From: Fundidesulfovibrio magnetotacticus | Lineage (GTDB): Bacteria > Desulfobacterota > Desulfovibrionia > Desulfovibrionales > Desulfovibrionaceae | Direction: 5' to 3' | Length of the DNA: 64,000 bases | Assembly (NCBI RefSeq): GCF_013019105.1 | Contig: NZ_BLTE01000014.1 | Coordinates: forward strand, 96,713-160,712 | Part shown: positions 36,191-46,097 of the stretch, piece after piece | How the letters are laid out: every line of letters starts with the position of its first letter | How positions within the stretch are numbered: position 1 is the first letter of the stretch | Notes under the pieces: model-generated | The model's database searches: none | What the model was told of the DNA's origin: nothing | What the model saw: only the letters and a program-made list of their open reading frames with translations | Position numbers and translations under genes: made by a program

Positions 36191-37293
36191 GGTAGTGCAG
36201 CAGGTACTGTCGGATGAAGGTGTCGATGTCGCCGTCGAGCACGGCCTCCACGTCGCCCGCATCGCAGCCGGTGCGGTGGTCCTTGACCAGGCGGTAGGGC
36301 TGGAGCGTGTAGGTGCGGATCTGGCTGCCGAAGCCGATGGCGTCCTTGGACTGGTATTCGGCCTGGCGCAGGGCCTGCTGCTTGCCCAGTTCGAGATCGT
36401 AAAGGCGGGCCTTGAGCACCTTCATGGCCGACTCGCGGTTGCGGTGCTGGCTCTTCTCGTTCTGGCACTGCACCACGATGCCCGAGGGCATGTGCGTGAT
36501 GCGGATGGCCGAGCTGGTCTTGTTGACGTGCTGGCCGCCGGGGCCGCTGGCGCGGAACACGTCCACGCGGATGTCCTCGTCCTTGACCTCGATCTGGATG
36601 TCCGCGCCCGCGTCCGGGTAGACGTCCACGGAGGCGAAGGAGGTGTGGCGGCGGCCGGAGGAATCGAACGGCGAAATGCGGATCAGGCGGTGGATGCCCT
36701 TCTCGGCCTTGAGGAAACCGTAGGCGTAGGGGCCGTTCACCTGGAGCGTGACGGACTTCACCCCGGCCTCGTCGCCGGGCAGGAAGTCCAGTTCGTCCAC
36801 GGTGAAGTTGTGGCGCTCGCACCAGCGGCGGTAGAGGCGCAGGAGCATCTCGGCCCAGTCCTGGGCTTCGGTGCCTCCCGCTCCGGGGTGGATTTCCAGG
36901 ATGGCGCCGGAGGCGTCCTCGGGGCCGGAGAGCAGGGTGGCCAGTTCGGCCTCCTGCACCAGGGCGCCCAGGGTGGCGAGCTGTCCGAAGAGTTCCTGGA
37001 GCACCTCGGGATTCTGGTCCTCCTGGGCCATGGCGAGCCATTCGTCCAGGTCTTCCCGGGCCTTCTGGAGGGTTTCGCAACGCTCCACCTTGGCGGTGAG
37101 GTCGGACTTTTCGCGCAGGAAGGGCGTCATGCGCTCCGGATTCTGCCAGGCGTCGGGCTTGGAAATCTCGGCCTCGATGGCCGCCAGACGCGCGGTCTTT
37201 CCGCCCACGTCAAAGACGCCCCCAGAGCGAGTCGTACTGGTCCTGGAGTTCCTTGGCCTGGGTTCTCAGTTCGGGGTATTGCAGCAGTGCCAT
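36183..37293 (-). CDS. prfB: Peptide chain release factor 2, with programmed +1 frameshift
   Basis: Releases the chain at UGA and UAA. The gene starts at ATG 37293 (27 codons, [16 protein letters not shown]), meets a UGA at 37210-37212 and continues after a +1 shift (CTT-T-GAC) to 36183, giving 369 residues. The slippery CTTTGA and an upstream GGGGG anti-SD-like run (TGGGGGCGT) match the classic autoregulation site, by which low RF2 increases its own synthesis. GGQ is present as GPGGQHVN, as is the codon-recognition region. The first ORF overlaps lnt by 28 bases. Not a pseudogene. Confidence 0.95.
37205..37224 (-). other. prfB programmed +1 frameshift site
   Basis: On the minus strand the SD-like GGGGG precedes CTTTGAC, with UGA at 37212-37210 as the in-frame stop. 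High release-factor-2 levels favour termination, low levels favour the shift. Same layout as in E. coli. Confidence 0.92.
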
Positions 37294-38834
37294 GTGCTCG
37301 TCTGGCCGTCTCGCGGCCGGGTGACCATCGCCCACACCAGCATGACCAGCGCGGCGGCCAGGGCCGCCCCTTCGATCAGCCCGTACAGGCGGTGGTAAAG
37401 GGTTGTTGCCGTGATCAAGCCCACGCCGGAGACGGCGGCGGCCGCTTCCTGGAAGAGGGCCGTCTCGCCGGAAACGCGGCCTCGGGGATCGAGCAGGGCT
37501 GTGTAGCCGGTGTTGGTGGCGCGCAAGAGGTAGCGCCCCTGCTCGACGGCCCGGAGGGTCGCCAGCTCCAGGTGTTGCCTGGGGGCCGCGGAGCGGCCGA
37601 ACCATGCGTCGTTGGAGATGTTCACCAGGACGTTGGCCCCGTTGGCCACGCGCTCCTGGGCGAGTTCCGGAAAGATCGATTCGTAGCAGATGAGCATGCC
37701 CATGGCAAGGCGGCCGCTGCGCAAAGGGGCCGTGGTTCGCCCGGGGGTGAAGCCGCCCACGCCCTGCAGGAGCGACGAGAGCAGGGGGATGTCCTCCCCG
37801 AAGGGGGCGTACTCCCCGAAGGGCACCAGGTGCTCCTTGTCGTAGTGGCTCTCCAGGCCCTTGTCCGTGATCAGGAAGGCCCGGTTGTAGATGCGAAGCT
37901 TGCCCCGGGCGCGGTCGAAGCCGGGCGCTCCTGTCACCAGGGGCACGCCGGTCTCCCGGGCGAAGCGAAGCACCCGGTCGCTCTGGGGCGAGGGCTCCTC
38001 GGGGAAGAAGGTCAGGGCCGTTTCGGGCCACAGCACCACCTCGGGGCGCGTTCCCAGCACCGAGCGAGTGAGGGTCTCGTATTCGCCCAGGGTGCGCCCC
38101 AGGGATTCCTCGTCCCACTTGCGGGCCTGGTCCACGTTGCCCTGGATCATGGCGGCGGCGAACCGGCCCTCCTCGGGCAGAGGGCGTTCCAGAGCCCAGG
38201 GGCCGTAGGCCGCCGCAAGCCCCACCACGGCGCAGGCCGCCAGGCGCGGCCGCCAGCCAGGCCCGGCCAGCCAGACGCCGCAGGCCGCGACGAGGCCCGA
38301 GAAGGCGTAGGCCCCCATCAGGGCCAGGCCCTGGATGGCCGCTGGCCACGGGGCGAAGGCCCCGGCCAGTTGGAGCCAGGGGAAGCCGGAAAAGAGCCAG
38401 CCGCGCGCGGTCTCCAGGCCCGTCCAGGCCAGGCCCGCGAAAAGGCCCAGCGCCAGGGGGCCGAAGCGACCGCCCACCGTGCGCAGGGCCCAGCAGAAGA
38501 GGGCCGGGTAGCCGCCGAGCACCGCGCCCATGAGCAGGGGGCAGGGCACGGCCAGCACCCAGGGCAGGTAGCCGTAGTCGTGCACGGGCAGGGCGATCCA
38601 GTAGAGGCTGGCCGAGGCCGCCAGGGCGCCGCAGAGCCAGCCGTGGTAGAGGGCCGCGCGGCCCGAGGGGGCGCGCCGGGCCAGGAGCGCCAGGACCAGC
38701 GGCCAGGCCAGGATGGCCGGGGGCACGCGCAGCAGGGGGTTGGCGAACCCCAGGAAGGAGGCCAGGGCCCCCAGGAGGATGAGGCCCCAGGGCGCGGGGG
38801 GGCGGTGCGAAACGGAGCGGAAAAGGGCGGTCAT
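37266..38834 (-). CDS. lnt: Apolipoprotein N-acyltransferase
   Basis: Adds the third acyl chain to lipoproteins in the inner membrane. The 522-residue protein has about eight membrane helices in the N-terminal half, then the nitrilase-like catalytic domain with Glu in VLWPETALTFFPE (about 268), Lys in YDKEHLVPFGEYAPFG (about 332) and Cys in MLICYESIFPEL (about 381), and a final membrane helix. The start at 38834 is an ATG at the beginning of MTALFRSV; the longer frame upstream has no homology. PelC and the glycine-zipper lipoprotein in this window would be substrates. Confidence 0.94.
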   Translation of the reverse strand: MTALFRSVSHRPPAPWGLILLGALASFLGFANPLLRVPPAILAWPLVLALLARRAPSGRAALYHGWLCGALAASASLYWIALPVHDYGYLPWVLAVPCPLLMGAVLGGYPALFCWALRTVGGRFGPLALGLFAGLAWTGLETARGWLFSGFPWLQLAGAFAPWPAAIQGLALMGAYAFSGLVAACGVWLAGPGWRPRLAACAVVGLAAAYGPWALERPLPEEGRFAAAMIQGNVDQARKWDEESLGRTLGEYETLTRSVLGTRPEVVLWPETALTFFPEEPSPQSDRVLRFARETGVPLVTGAPGFDRARGKLRIYNRAFLITDKGLESHYDKEHLVPFGEYAPFGEDIPLLSSLLQGVGGFTPGRTTAPLRSGRLAMGMLICYESIFPELAQERVANGANVLVNISNDAWFGRSAAPRQHLELATLRAVEQGRYLLRATNTGYTALLDPRGRVSGETALFQEAAAAVSGVGLITATTLYHRLYGLIEGAALAAALVMLVWAMVTRPRDGQTSTWHCCNTPN

Positions 38835-38931
38835 GGATGCCGGGCCGTGTTGGGAGGGTTGGCGGGCCTGGCGGGCAGGCCCCTCGCGCCCGGCGGGGCC
38901 GGGCGGGGACATGGTGGCGCGTCTCGCCGCG

Positions 38932-39780
38932 TCAGGCGGGGAGTTCGTCGCCCCCGGGCTCTTCGGGGAGCGGTTCGGCCAGCACCCAGCGCACCTGGCG
39001 GCGGTCGGCCTCCACCACGGTAAAGCGCCGTCCGGCGGCTTCAAAGGATTCCCCGGGCCTGGGCACGCGTCCGGCCAGGTCGGAGAGGTAGCCGCCCAGG
39101 GTTTCCACCTGGTCGGAGTTGAGCTCGATGCCGAAGCGTTCGGCCAGTTCCTCCAGGGGGAAGCGGCCGTGGAAGCGGTAGCTGCCGTTCTCCAGTTCCT
39201 GGAATTCGGCGGGGCGTGTGGGGTCGTGTTCGTCCTCGATCTCGCCCACGATCTCTTCGAGCACGTCCTCGAGGGTGACCAGCCCGGAGGTGCCGCCGTA
39301 TTCGTCCAGCGCCACGGCGATGTGGATGCGCGCGCGCTGGAACTCGGCGAGCATCTCGCGCAGGTTCTTGGTCTCGGGGATGTAGAGGGGCTTGCGCATC
39401 ACCCGGGCCAGGGGCGGCGGGGGGGCGCTGGCGTCCATGAGGAAGCGCAGCAGATCCTTGGCGTGGACCACGCCCAGGATGTGGTCGCGGTTCTCGCGGT
39501 AGACGGGGATGCGCGAATGGCCGTGCTCCACGATGAGCCGCGTGACCTCGGCCACGCCGTCCTCCTCGTCCGCGCAGACCATGTCCGTGCGCGGCACCAT
39601 GATGTCGGCCACCTGCTTCTCGCCCAGTTTGAGCACCTTGAGCAGCACCAGGGCGTCCTCGGGCTTGATCTCTCCGTCCTGCTGGGCCGACTCGATGAGT
39701 TCCGCCAGGGGCAGGTCGTCGCGCCCCTTGAACAGGCGGGTGAACAGACTCCAGAATCGTCCTTCCGGTCCTTCTTCCAA
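38932..39780 (-). CDS. CorC/HlyC-family CBS-domain protein
   Basis: A 282-residue soluble protein with the arrangement of bacterial CorC: a short N-terminal region, two CBS domains (EKQVADIMVPRTDMVCADE; LGVVHAKDLLRFLM; PLYIPETKNLREML; LDEYGGTSGLVTLEDVLEEIVGEIEDEHD), then the CorC_HlyC domain (SYRFHGRFPLEELAERFG). Such proteins are linked to Mg/Co homeostasis or to lipoprotein/envelope integrity. A TTG at 39780 is the most likely start, with GGGAGG upstream; longer frames are unsupported. It is the first gene of a group with lnt and prfB, 97 bases before lnt. Confidence 0.9.
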   Translation of the reverse strand: MEEGPEGRFWSLFTRLFKGRDDLPLAELIESAQQDGEIKPEDALVLLKVLKLGEKQVADIMVPRTDMVCADEEDGVAEVTRLIVEHGHSRIPVYRENRDHILGVVHAKDLLRFLMDASAPPPPLARVMRKPLYIPETKNLREMLAEFQRARIHIAVALDEYGGTSGLVTLEDVLEEIVGEIEDEHDPTRPAEFQELENGSYRFHGRFPLEELAERFGIELNSDQVETLGGYLSDLAGRVPRPGESFEAAGRRFTVVEADRRQVRWVLAEPLPEEPGGDELPA

Positions 39781-39981
39781 CGTGGTCCTCCCTGTTTGCG
39801 TCCCGGCCGGTCGGCCGGACGGCGTTTGCTGGCGGTCTCCGGGGCCGCGAGAGCCTCTCGCGGAGGGGGCGCCGCCCTTCTCCAGGATGCGTTCAGCCGG
39901 TTTGGCCGCCCAAGGCGGCGGGGTCGGCAACCCGCGGGGGCCTGGCGCACGGTGCGCCACCCGACGGCCCGGCGGGCCGGA

Positions 39982-41064
39982 CTATGCGATGCCTTTGTTA
40001 CGATACAATTCCAGGTGCAGCTCGTAGGCCCAGTCGTCGATTTCGCGCACGCCGAAATCGCGATTGACGCTGCGCCAGCGCAGCCCCGTAAGGGGCGGGT
40101 CGTTGGGCACGCCCACCGTTGCGAAGGCCATGCCCAGGGAGAGTTTGCTCCTGGAGTCGCAGTCGTCGAAGCATTTGAGCACGCGCAGGGTCACGTAGTG
40201 GGTGGCGAAACCCGAAAAGTCCGGGGCGGCCACGGTGAGCTGGGCGTAGTAGTGCTGGTTCACGGTGATCTTGTTGTCCACGGTACGCAGCGCGGCCGGG
40301 GCGATCTCCACGCGAACGCCGCCGCCGGAGATGTTCACGAGCTTCACCTCGTTCTCCTCGCCGTAGGTCCAGGAGTAGGTGGGTTCGCCCCAGTGGTCTG
40401 GGTCGTGAAGGTCGGCGCGGCGGGGCATGTGGTCCTCGGCCCAGAGGCGGAAGGTGCGCACGTATTTGTCCGGGGGCTCCACGCGCAGGTGCATGCGGTT
40501 CTGGTTGAGCTCCAGGCGCAGGGGGCGCGAGAGCTTGAGCAGGAGCACCTCGTCGGGCAGTTGCTCGTAGCCGGTGATTTCGGCGATGAAGGAGAACGTG
40601 GAGAGGAGCTTGGGGTTGTCGGGCATGCGCAGCCGGAAGGAGAGCTCCAGCGTGCGGCCCACCCAGGCCGGGTTGATAGCGCGGATGGAGGACATCTCCA
40701 GGACCAGGCCGTCCTTGCCCGCCTCCAGGAGCGTGCCGTCGGAGGAGCGCGCCGCCCCAAGGTCGCGGTGGAAGCTCACGCGGACCTTGCTGCGCTGGGC
40801 CACGGCGGCGTCGAGCAGATCCATGATCTGGCCGTAGCCCGTGATCCAGGTGATGGGCTTCTCCAGCATCACCTCCTTGGGCTGCTTGGAGAAGACGAAG
40901 GCCAGCGTGGTGAGCCCGGCGAAGGCCCCGAAAAAGGCCACCACCAGCAGCACGGACTCCAGCGTGACGCGCCCGGCCAGGATGTCCTCGAACATCCTGG
41001 AGAAGAAATCCTCCAGCGCGGCATCGAAGCGCGGAATGTCCAGCACGCCCAACCCCTCGTTCAT
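39982..41064 (-). CDS. Membrane-anchored PilZ-domain protein
   Basis: A 360-residue protein with one membrane helix (about 40-60, [24 protein letters not shown]), an N-terminal YcgR-like beta domain and a PilZ domain: the c-di-GMP arginine motif RMHLR at 190-194 and NISGGG at 244-249. This arrangement (RxxxR followed by NxSxxG) binds c-di-GMP and then changes protein contacts, for example with a flagellum or a polysaccharide synthase. It overlaps the mnmG stop in an ATGA pattern, an odd partner for a signalling gene. The exact target is unknown. Confidence 0.85.
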   Translation of the reverse strand: MNEGLGVLDIPRFDAALEDFFSRMFEDILAGRVTLESVLLVVAFFGAFAGLTTLAFVFSKQPKEVMLEKPITWITGYGQIMDLLDAAVAQRSKVRVSFHRDLGAARSSDGTLLEAGKDGLVLEMSSIRAINPAWVGRTLELSFRLRMPDNPKLLSTFSFIAEITGYEQLPDEVLLLKLSRPLRLELNQNRMHLRVEPPDKYVRTFRLWAEDHMPRRADLHDPDHWGEPTYSWTYGEENEVKLVNISGGGVRVEIAPAALRTVDNKITVNQHYYAQLTVAAPDFSGFATHYVTLRVLKCFDDCDSRSKLSLGMAFATVGVPNDPPLTGLRWRSVNRDFGVREIDDWAYELHLELYRNKGIA

Positions 41065-42977
41065 GACCGCTTGAGCTTCTTGAGGTGGATTTCCAGGCAG
41101 GCCAGCGAGGCGGGGGTGATCCCCGAAATGCGCGCGGCCTGCCCAAGGGTCAGGGGTCTCGTGCGGCCAAGCTTCTCCACCACCTCGTTGGAGAGCCCCG
41201 CGACCTCCCGATACTCCAAGTCCGGCGGGAGCGCCACAGATTCCATGCCTGCCAGGCGTCCCGCCGTCTCCTCCTGGCGTTTGAGGTAGCCCGCGTACTT
41301 CACGCGGCACTGGGCCTCCTGGAGCACGTCGGGGGCGAAGTCCGCCAGGGCGGGCCACATCGCGGCCAGGGATTCGATCTCCACGGCGGGCTGGCGCAGG
41401 ATGTCGGCCAGGGCGACGTTCTTGCCGGGCGCCGCGGCCCCGGCGGCGGCCAGCAGCTCGCGCGTGGCGGCGTCGGGGCGCACGCGCACGGCCTCCAGGC
41501 CCTCGATGCAGCGGAGCAGGGCGTCCTGCTTGTTCCGAAAGGTCTGCCAGCGGGCGTCGTCCACCAGGCCCAGGGCGCGCCCTGCGGGGGTGAGGCGCTC
41601 GTCGGCGTTGCCCTCGCGCAGGAGCAGGCGGTGTTCGGCCCGGGAGGTGAACATGCGGTATGGCTCGGTGGCGCCCTTGGTGGTCAGGTCGTCCACGAGC
41701 ACCGCGATGTAGGATTCGTCGCGCCTGGGCAGGAAGGGGGCCTCGCCGCGCAGTGCCTGGGAGACGTTCAGGGCGGCCCAGAGGCCCTGGGCGGCCGCCT
41801 CCTCGTAGCCCGAGGTGCCGTTGATCTGCCCGGCCATCCAGAGCCCGGGCAGGGCCTTGGCCTCCAGGGTGGATGAGAGCTGCTCGGGGTTGGCGTAGTC
41901 GTATTCGATGGCGTAGCCGGGGCGCACGATCTGGGCCTTTTCCAGGCCTGGGATGCAGGCCAGCATGGCCTTCTGCACGTCCAGGGGCAGGCTGGTGGGG
42001 ATGCCGTTGGGATAAACCTCGGGGCTCGTCAGGCCCTCGGGCTCCACGAAAATCTGATGCCGCTCCTTCTCGGGGAAGCGGGCCACCTTGTCCTCGATGG
42101 AGGGGCAATAGCGCGCCCCCGTGCCCCGGATCACGCCGGTGAACATGGGGGAGCGGTCGAACCCGGCGCGGATGGCCTCGTGGGCGGCCTCGTTGGTGTG
42201 GGTGAGCCAGCAGGGAACCTGGGGCAGGGGCACGCTCCGGTTGAGGAAGCTGAAGGGCTCGGGCGGGTCGTCCCCGGGCTGTATCTGCATTTGCGAGAAG
42301 TCCACGGAGTCTTTGAGCAGCCGGGGCGTGGTGCCTGTCTTGAGACGTCCCAGGCGGATGCCCAGGGCCGTCAGGCTGGCCGAGAGCCCCTGGGCGGCCG
42401 GGTCGCCCAGGCGGCCGCCGGGAAAGTTGTTGAGCCCCACGTGGATGAGCCCCATGAGGAACGTGCCCGTGGTGAGCAGCACCGCCCGCGCGGGGTGCGT
42501 CTCGCCCAGGGCCGTGGCCACGCCCGAGGCCCGTCCGTCCGTGGTGAGCACGGCCGTGGCGGTGTCCTGGCGGATCCAGAGGTTCTCGCGGGCGAAGAGG
42601 TCGCGCTGCACCACGCGGGGGTAGACGTCGCGGTCGATCTGGGCCCTGGTGGCGCGCACGGCGGGGCCTTTGCGGGTGTTGAGCCTGCGGAACTGGATGC
42701 CCGCCTCGTCGGCCCAGAGGGCCATCATGCCGCCCAGGGCGTCGATCTCCTTGACCATGTGGCCCTTGGCCACGCCGCCGATGGCTGGGTTGCAGGAGAG
42801 GTGGCCGATGCGGTCCACGTTGATGGTCAGGAGCAGGGTGTCCAGGCCCAGGCGGGAGGCGGCCATGGCGGCCTCGCAGCCCGCGTGGCCCGCGCCCACC
42901 ACCACCAGGTCGAAGCGGTCCGGGAAGGGACGCTTGGCCATGGACGGACCGGCCGGGGGGAGGGGGCTCTCTGGCAT
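41061..42977 (-). CDS. mnmG: tRNA uridine-5-carboxymethylaminomethyl modification enzyme MnmG
   Basis: FAD-dependent enzyme that, with MnmE, modifies uridine 34 of some tRNAs. The 638-residue protein has the FAD motif [12 protein letters not shown], the GidA signature [12 protein letters not shown] and [12 protein letters not shown] near residue 375. The start may be ATG 42977 or ATG 42941; the short N-terminal extension [11 protein letters not shown] is not conserved-looking. It is followed by the PilZ gene with ATGA overlap. MnmE is not in the window. Confidence 0.95.
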   Translation of the reverse strand: MPESPLPPAGPSMAKRPFPDRFDLVVVGAGHAGCEAAMAASRLGLDTLLLTINVDRIGHLSCNPAIGGVAKGHMVKEIDALGGMMALWADEAGIQFRRLNTRKGPAVRATRAQIDRDVYPRVVQRDLFARENLWIRQDTATAVLTTDGRASGVATALGETHPARAVLLTTGTFLMGLIHVGLNNFPGGRLGDPAAQGLSASLTALGIRLGRLKTGTTPRLLKDSVDFSQMQIQPGDDPPEPFSFLNRSVPLPQVPCWLTHTNEAAHEAIRAGFDRSPMFTGVIRGTGARYCPSIEDKVARFPEKERHQIFVEPEGLTSPEVYPNGIPTSLPLDVQKAMLACIPGLEKAQIVRPGYAIEYDYANPEQLSSTLEAKALPGLWMAGQINGTSGYEEAAAQGLWAALNVSQALRGEAPFLPRRDESYIAVLVDDLTTKGATEPYRMFTSRAEHRLLLREGNADERLTPAGRALGLVDDARWQTFRNKQDALLRCIEGLEAVRVRPDAATRELLAAAGAAAPGKNVALADILRQPAVEIESLAAMWPALADFAPDVLQEAQCRVKYAGYLKRQEETAGRLAGMESVALPPDLEYREVAGLSNEVVEKLGRTRPLTLGQAARISGITPASLACLEIHLKKLKRS

Positions 42978-43017
42978 GGCGGCGTGGCGTGGGGCCGGTC
43001 GCGCCGGCCCCGTGCGC

Positions 43018-44250
43018 CTAGTCCTGTTGGTCGAAGAGCGCCCGGGCGATCACCTGGGCGTCCCCGATGTTGTTCTTGATCAGGGAGCGCTCGTTGGGCT
43101 GGTGGGCATTGGGGGTCCAGGTGGCCCAGACCACGGCGTCGAGCCCCGCGCGGCGCAGGTAGGCGGCCACGGTGCCGCCGCCCACGCCCATGGGCCGGGG
43201 GGTGCCGCCGTAGACCTCCTTCACCGCGCGCAGCACGCGCCGCACCACGGGGGCGTCCTTGGGCGTGGCCGGAGCGGCCTGCTCCTTCTGCACCAGGTCG
43301 TACTGGGCGGTGACGCCGTAGGACTGGCAGATCTCGCGGCCCATCTCGTAGACGGCCTCGAGCACGTCGTCGAGGTCGTACTGGGGCAGCACGCGGCAGT
43401 CGATGTAGAACACGTCCCGGCCGGGGATTGTGTTCACGTTCTCCACGTTGGCCTCTTTCTTGGTGGGCTGGAACGTGGAGTTGGCGGGCTTGAAGAGTTC
43501 GTTCACGGCCGGGAAGCGGTCGTGGAGCTTGGTCAGGCGCAGGATGAAGGCCGCGCTGGCCACCAGGGTGTTCACGCCCTCCTCGGGGGAGGAGGCGTGG
43601 CACTGCTTTCCCGAAAGCGTGATCTTGAGCCAGAGCATGCTCTTCTCGGCCACCTCCACCATCTCCGACGACGGGATGCCGAAATCCGGGATGATGTAGA
43701 GGTCGTTGCCGCCGAAGAGTTCCGGGTGGTTCTTGAGGAGCCAGTCCAGGCCGTACTTGGAGCCGTTCTCCTCGTCGGCCACGAGGAGCACGCCGTAGTT
43801 CACGGGCGGGGTGATCCCCAGTTCCACCAGACCCTTGGCCACCAGCAGGGAGGCAACAACGCCCTGGTGGTTGTCCTCCACGCCCCGGCCCACCATGGCC
43901 TCGCCGTCCAGGACCATCTCGAAGGGGTCGCCGGTCCAGAGGGTGGGGTCGCCGGGGGGCACCACGTCCAGGTGGGAAATCACCCAGAGGGTGCGCGAGG
44001 CGTCTTTCCCCGGCACCACGGCCTTGATGCTGGGGCGGTGGCCGCAGGGGACGCGCCTGTCCGGGGCGCGGAACTCCTCCACGTCGGTGATGCCGTGCTC
44101 CGCAAGCCAGCCGAGCATGAAGTCGGCCTTGGCGCGCTCGCCGTGGCCGCCGTTGTCCGGCCCCACGGCGGGGATGGCCACCATGGCGCGTTGCAGATTC
44201 ACCACGACGTCTCGCGAGGCGGCGATGGAGCGAAGCAGTTCGGCGGGCAT
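43018..44250 (-). CDS. M20-family metallopeptidase
   Basis: A 410-residue zinc amidohydrolase (dipeptidase or deacylase type). The metal-binding histidine is in [11 protein letters not shown], the bridging aspartate in VEDNHQGV, the catalytic glutamate pair in [12 protein letters not shown], and later ligands in the C-terminal region. A dimerisation/lid domain is present between. The substrate cannot be read from the sequence; related proteins include DapE, carboxypeptidases and aminoacylases. It lies 40 bases upstream of mnmG on the same strand and may be co-transcribed. Confidence 0.87.
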   Translation of the reverse strand: MPAELLRSIAASRDVVVNLQRAMVAIPAVGPDNGGHGERAKADFMLGWLAEHGITDVEEFRAPDRRVPCGHRPSIKAVVPGKDASRTLWVISHLDVVPPGDPTLWTGDPFEMVLDGEAMVGRGVEDNHQGVVASLLVAKGLVELGITPPVNYGVLLVADEENGSKYGLDWLLKNHPELFGGNDLYIIPDFGIPSSEMVEVAEKSMLWLKITLSGKQCHASSPEEGVNTLVASAAFILRLTKLHDRFPAVNELFKPANSTFQPTKKEANVENVNTIPGRDVFYIDCRVLPQYDLDDVLEAVYEMGREICQSYGVTAQYDLVQKEQAAPATPKDAPVVRRVLRAVKEVYGGTPRPMGVGGGTVAAYLRRAGLDAVVWATWTPNAHQPNERSLIKNNIGDAQVIARALFDQQD

Positions 44251-44328
44251 GGAAATCTCCGAAGAATGCGGGATATGGATCGCCGGGCGATCCTATCCCC
44301 TCGGACGCGCTGTTGGCAAGGCGGCTGG

Positions 44329-44357
44329 AAAAAAAGGCGGGAGCCGAAGCCCCCGCC
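44329..44357 (-). terminator. Intrinsic terminator after the PxxKW gene
   Basis: On the minus strand a 9-bp stem (GGCGGGGGC with GCTCCCGCC, one G-U), TTCG loop and seven T (44329-44335). It lies just after the stop of the PxxKW gene. Confidence 0.85.
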
Positions 44358-44369
44358 CGAAACCGCGGG

Positions 44370-44606
44370 TTAGCGGCCGCGCGCGGCGCGCTTGGAGGCC
44401 TTGAGGGGGTTCACCTTGACCTTGCCGGTCTTGTCCTTCTCGGCCTTCACGTGGGTGGCGAAGTTGCACACCCCGTGGGACCATTTGCGTTCCGGCTGGG
44501 GGTAGCTGGTGCAGTACTTGGCGCCTTCCACTTCCTTGGCGCGCTCGCAGCCCTCGCACTTTTCGACGATGGGCAGGCACTCGACGCCGTTGACCACGTA
44601 GCTCAT
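44370..44606 (-). CDS. PxxKW family cysteine-rich protein
   Basis: A 78-residue basic protein with five cysteines (VNGVECLPIVEKCEGCER, then YCTSY, VCNF) and the PxxKW box PERKWSHGVCN that names the family. Such small cysteine-rich proteins are typical of sulfate-reducing deltaproteobacteria; their role is unknown. It has a lysine/arginine-rich tail. It is a single gene with its own terminator, between mtaD and the M20 peptidase gene. An exact consensus TTGACA at 44691-44696 (minus strand) precedes it but no matching -10 is obvious. Confidence 0.88.
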   Translation of the reverse strand: MSYVVNGVECLPIVEKCEGCERAKEVEGAKYCTSYPQPERKWSHGVCNFATHVKAEKDKTGKVKVNPLKASKRAARGR

Positions 44607-44692
44607 GGAATCATCCTCCGTTGACGCCCGGTTGGGCGATACGATTCGTGTCGCTGGGAACCGCGATCCTTTTCATCATTCGGCGGTTTCTG

Positions 44693-46018
44693 TCAACCCC
44701 CGCGCGCCCATTGTCGCACGCCTTCCAGCGCAAGGTCCAGTTCGCGGCGGTCGATGGTCAGATGGCGGCCGTCCTTGTAGAGCACGCGCCCGGCCGCCAT
44801 TGTCAGGCGCACGGGCGCTGCGTGGGCGGCGTAGACCAGGTCCGAGACGGGATCGAATCCGGGCTGGAGGGCCGGGTGGTCGCGGCGCAGGGCGATCAGG
44901 TCGGCCTGCATGCCGGGGGCCAGCGCGCCTACGTTGTCCAGGCCCAGGGCCGCCGCGCCCTCGCGGGTGGCCATGTCCAGCACGTCTCGGGCGGGCAGGG
45001 CGGTGGGGTCGCCCTCGCAGACCTTGGCCAAGAGGGCCGCCGCGCCCATCTCGGAGAACATGTTCAGCGCGTTGTTGCTGGCCGCTCCGTCCGTGCCCAG
45101 GCCCATGCGCACTCCGGCGCGGCGCATGGCCGTTACGGGAGCCATGCCCGAGGCCAGCTTCATGTTGCTGCGCGGGCAGTGGGCCACGGCCACGCCGCGC
45201 TCCGCCAGGAGCAGGGCCTCGGCCGCCTCGACCTGCACGCAGTGGGCCAGGAGCAGCCCCGGCTCCAGGAGCCCCAGGCCGTCCAGCACGGCCAGGGGCC
45301 TTTTGCCGAAGCGCTCCAGGCACAGGGCCGTCTCCTGGGCGTTCTCGGCCGCGTGCAGGGTGAGGATGCCCCCCGATGCGCGGCGCATCGCGGCCAGGCG
45401 CTTGAGCGTTTCATGCCCTGTGGCGTAGACTGAGTGGGCCACCAGGCAGGTCGTGAGCAGGGGCTTGTCCCGGCAGGAGTCCTCCAGGGCGGCCACGCGC
45501 TCGAAGGCCTGGTCCATGGTGGCGTAGGAGGCGTTGGGGGTGTCGAAGACGCCCTCGCCCAGCACGCAGCGCATCCCGGCCGCATGAACGGCCCGGGCAA
45601 CGTCCCGGGCGAAGATGTACTGGTCGTTGAAGGTGGTGGTCCCCCCGGCCAGCATCTCGGCGCAGGCCAGGGTGGTTCCGATCTCCACGATCTCCGCCGA
45701 GAGCCGGGCTTCGGCGGGCCAGATGCGCCCGGAGAGCCACTCCATGAGCGGCAGGTCGTCCCCCAGGCCCCGGAACACGGTCATGGCCGCGTGGGTGTGG
45801 GCGTTCACGAGGCCAGGCAGCACCACGTCGCCGGAGCAGTCCAGAAACTCCCGGGCGGGCGTTGCGGCCAGTTCGTTCCAGGGGCCCACGGCGGCGATGG
45901 CGGAACCCTTCACGGCCAGGCCCGCGTCATCGATGACTCGGCGCTCCCCGTCCTGGGGGACGAGGATGCCGGCGCGCAGCAGCAGGTCGGCGGGGAGGGT
46001 GTCGTCGTGCCCGATCAT
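44693..46018 (-). CDS. mtaD: 5'-methylthioadenosine/S-adenosylhomocysteine deaminase-like amidohydrolase
   Basis: A 441-residue amidohydrolase-fold deaminase. Zinc ligands are in VNAHTHAAMTVFRG and the conserved later histidines (LLTLHAAEN-type region and LAHCVQV), and the catalytic aspartate is in GLGTDGAASNN. CPRSNMKLASG is typical of the MtaD/SsnA subfamily. It would deaminate methylthioadenosine or S-adenosylhomocysteine to the inosyl form. MtnP and Apt in the same window act on the same by-product. The exact substrate is not certain. Confidence 0.86.
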   Translation of the reverse strand: MIGHDDTLPADLLLRAGILVPQDGERRVIDDAGLAVKGSAIAAVGPWNELAATPAREFLDCSGDVVLPGLVNAHTHAAMTVFRGLGDDLPLMEWLSGRIWPAEARLSAEIVEIGTTLACAEMLAGGTTTFNDQYIFARDVARAVHAAGMRCVLGEGVFDTPNASYATMDQAFERVAALEDSCRDKPLLTTCLVAHSVYATGHETLKRLAAMRRASGGILTLHAAENAQETALCLERFGKRPLAVLDGLGLLEPGLLLAHCVQVEAAEALLLAERGVAVAHCPRSNMKLASGMAPVTAMRRAGVRMGLGTDGAASNNALNMFSEMGAAALLAKVCEGDPTALPARDVLDMATREGAAALGLDNVGALAPGMQADLIALRRDHPALQPGFDPVSDLVYAAHAAPVRLTMAAGRVLYKDGRHLTIDRRELDLALEGVRQWARGG

Positions 46019-46097
46019 GGTGCGATTGTGCCCGCCGGACGTGGGAAGTCAAGTTTGAGCTTGCGCGGACCGGGAGGCTGGGGATACCCCGTCTCGT

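Noticed and set aside
37210..37293. Short frame before prfB read as a separate small gene
   Set aside because: It is the first section of prfB joined by the programmed +1 shift at CTTTGA.
42941..42977. Extra N-terminal residues of MnmG
   Set aside because: Kept as an alternative start only; the segment before [11 protein letters not shown] has no conserved character, but no clear ribosome binding site decides between the two.
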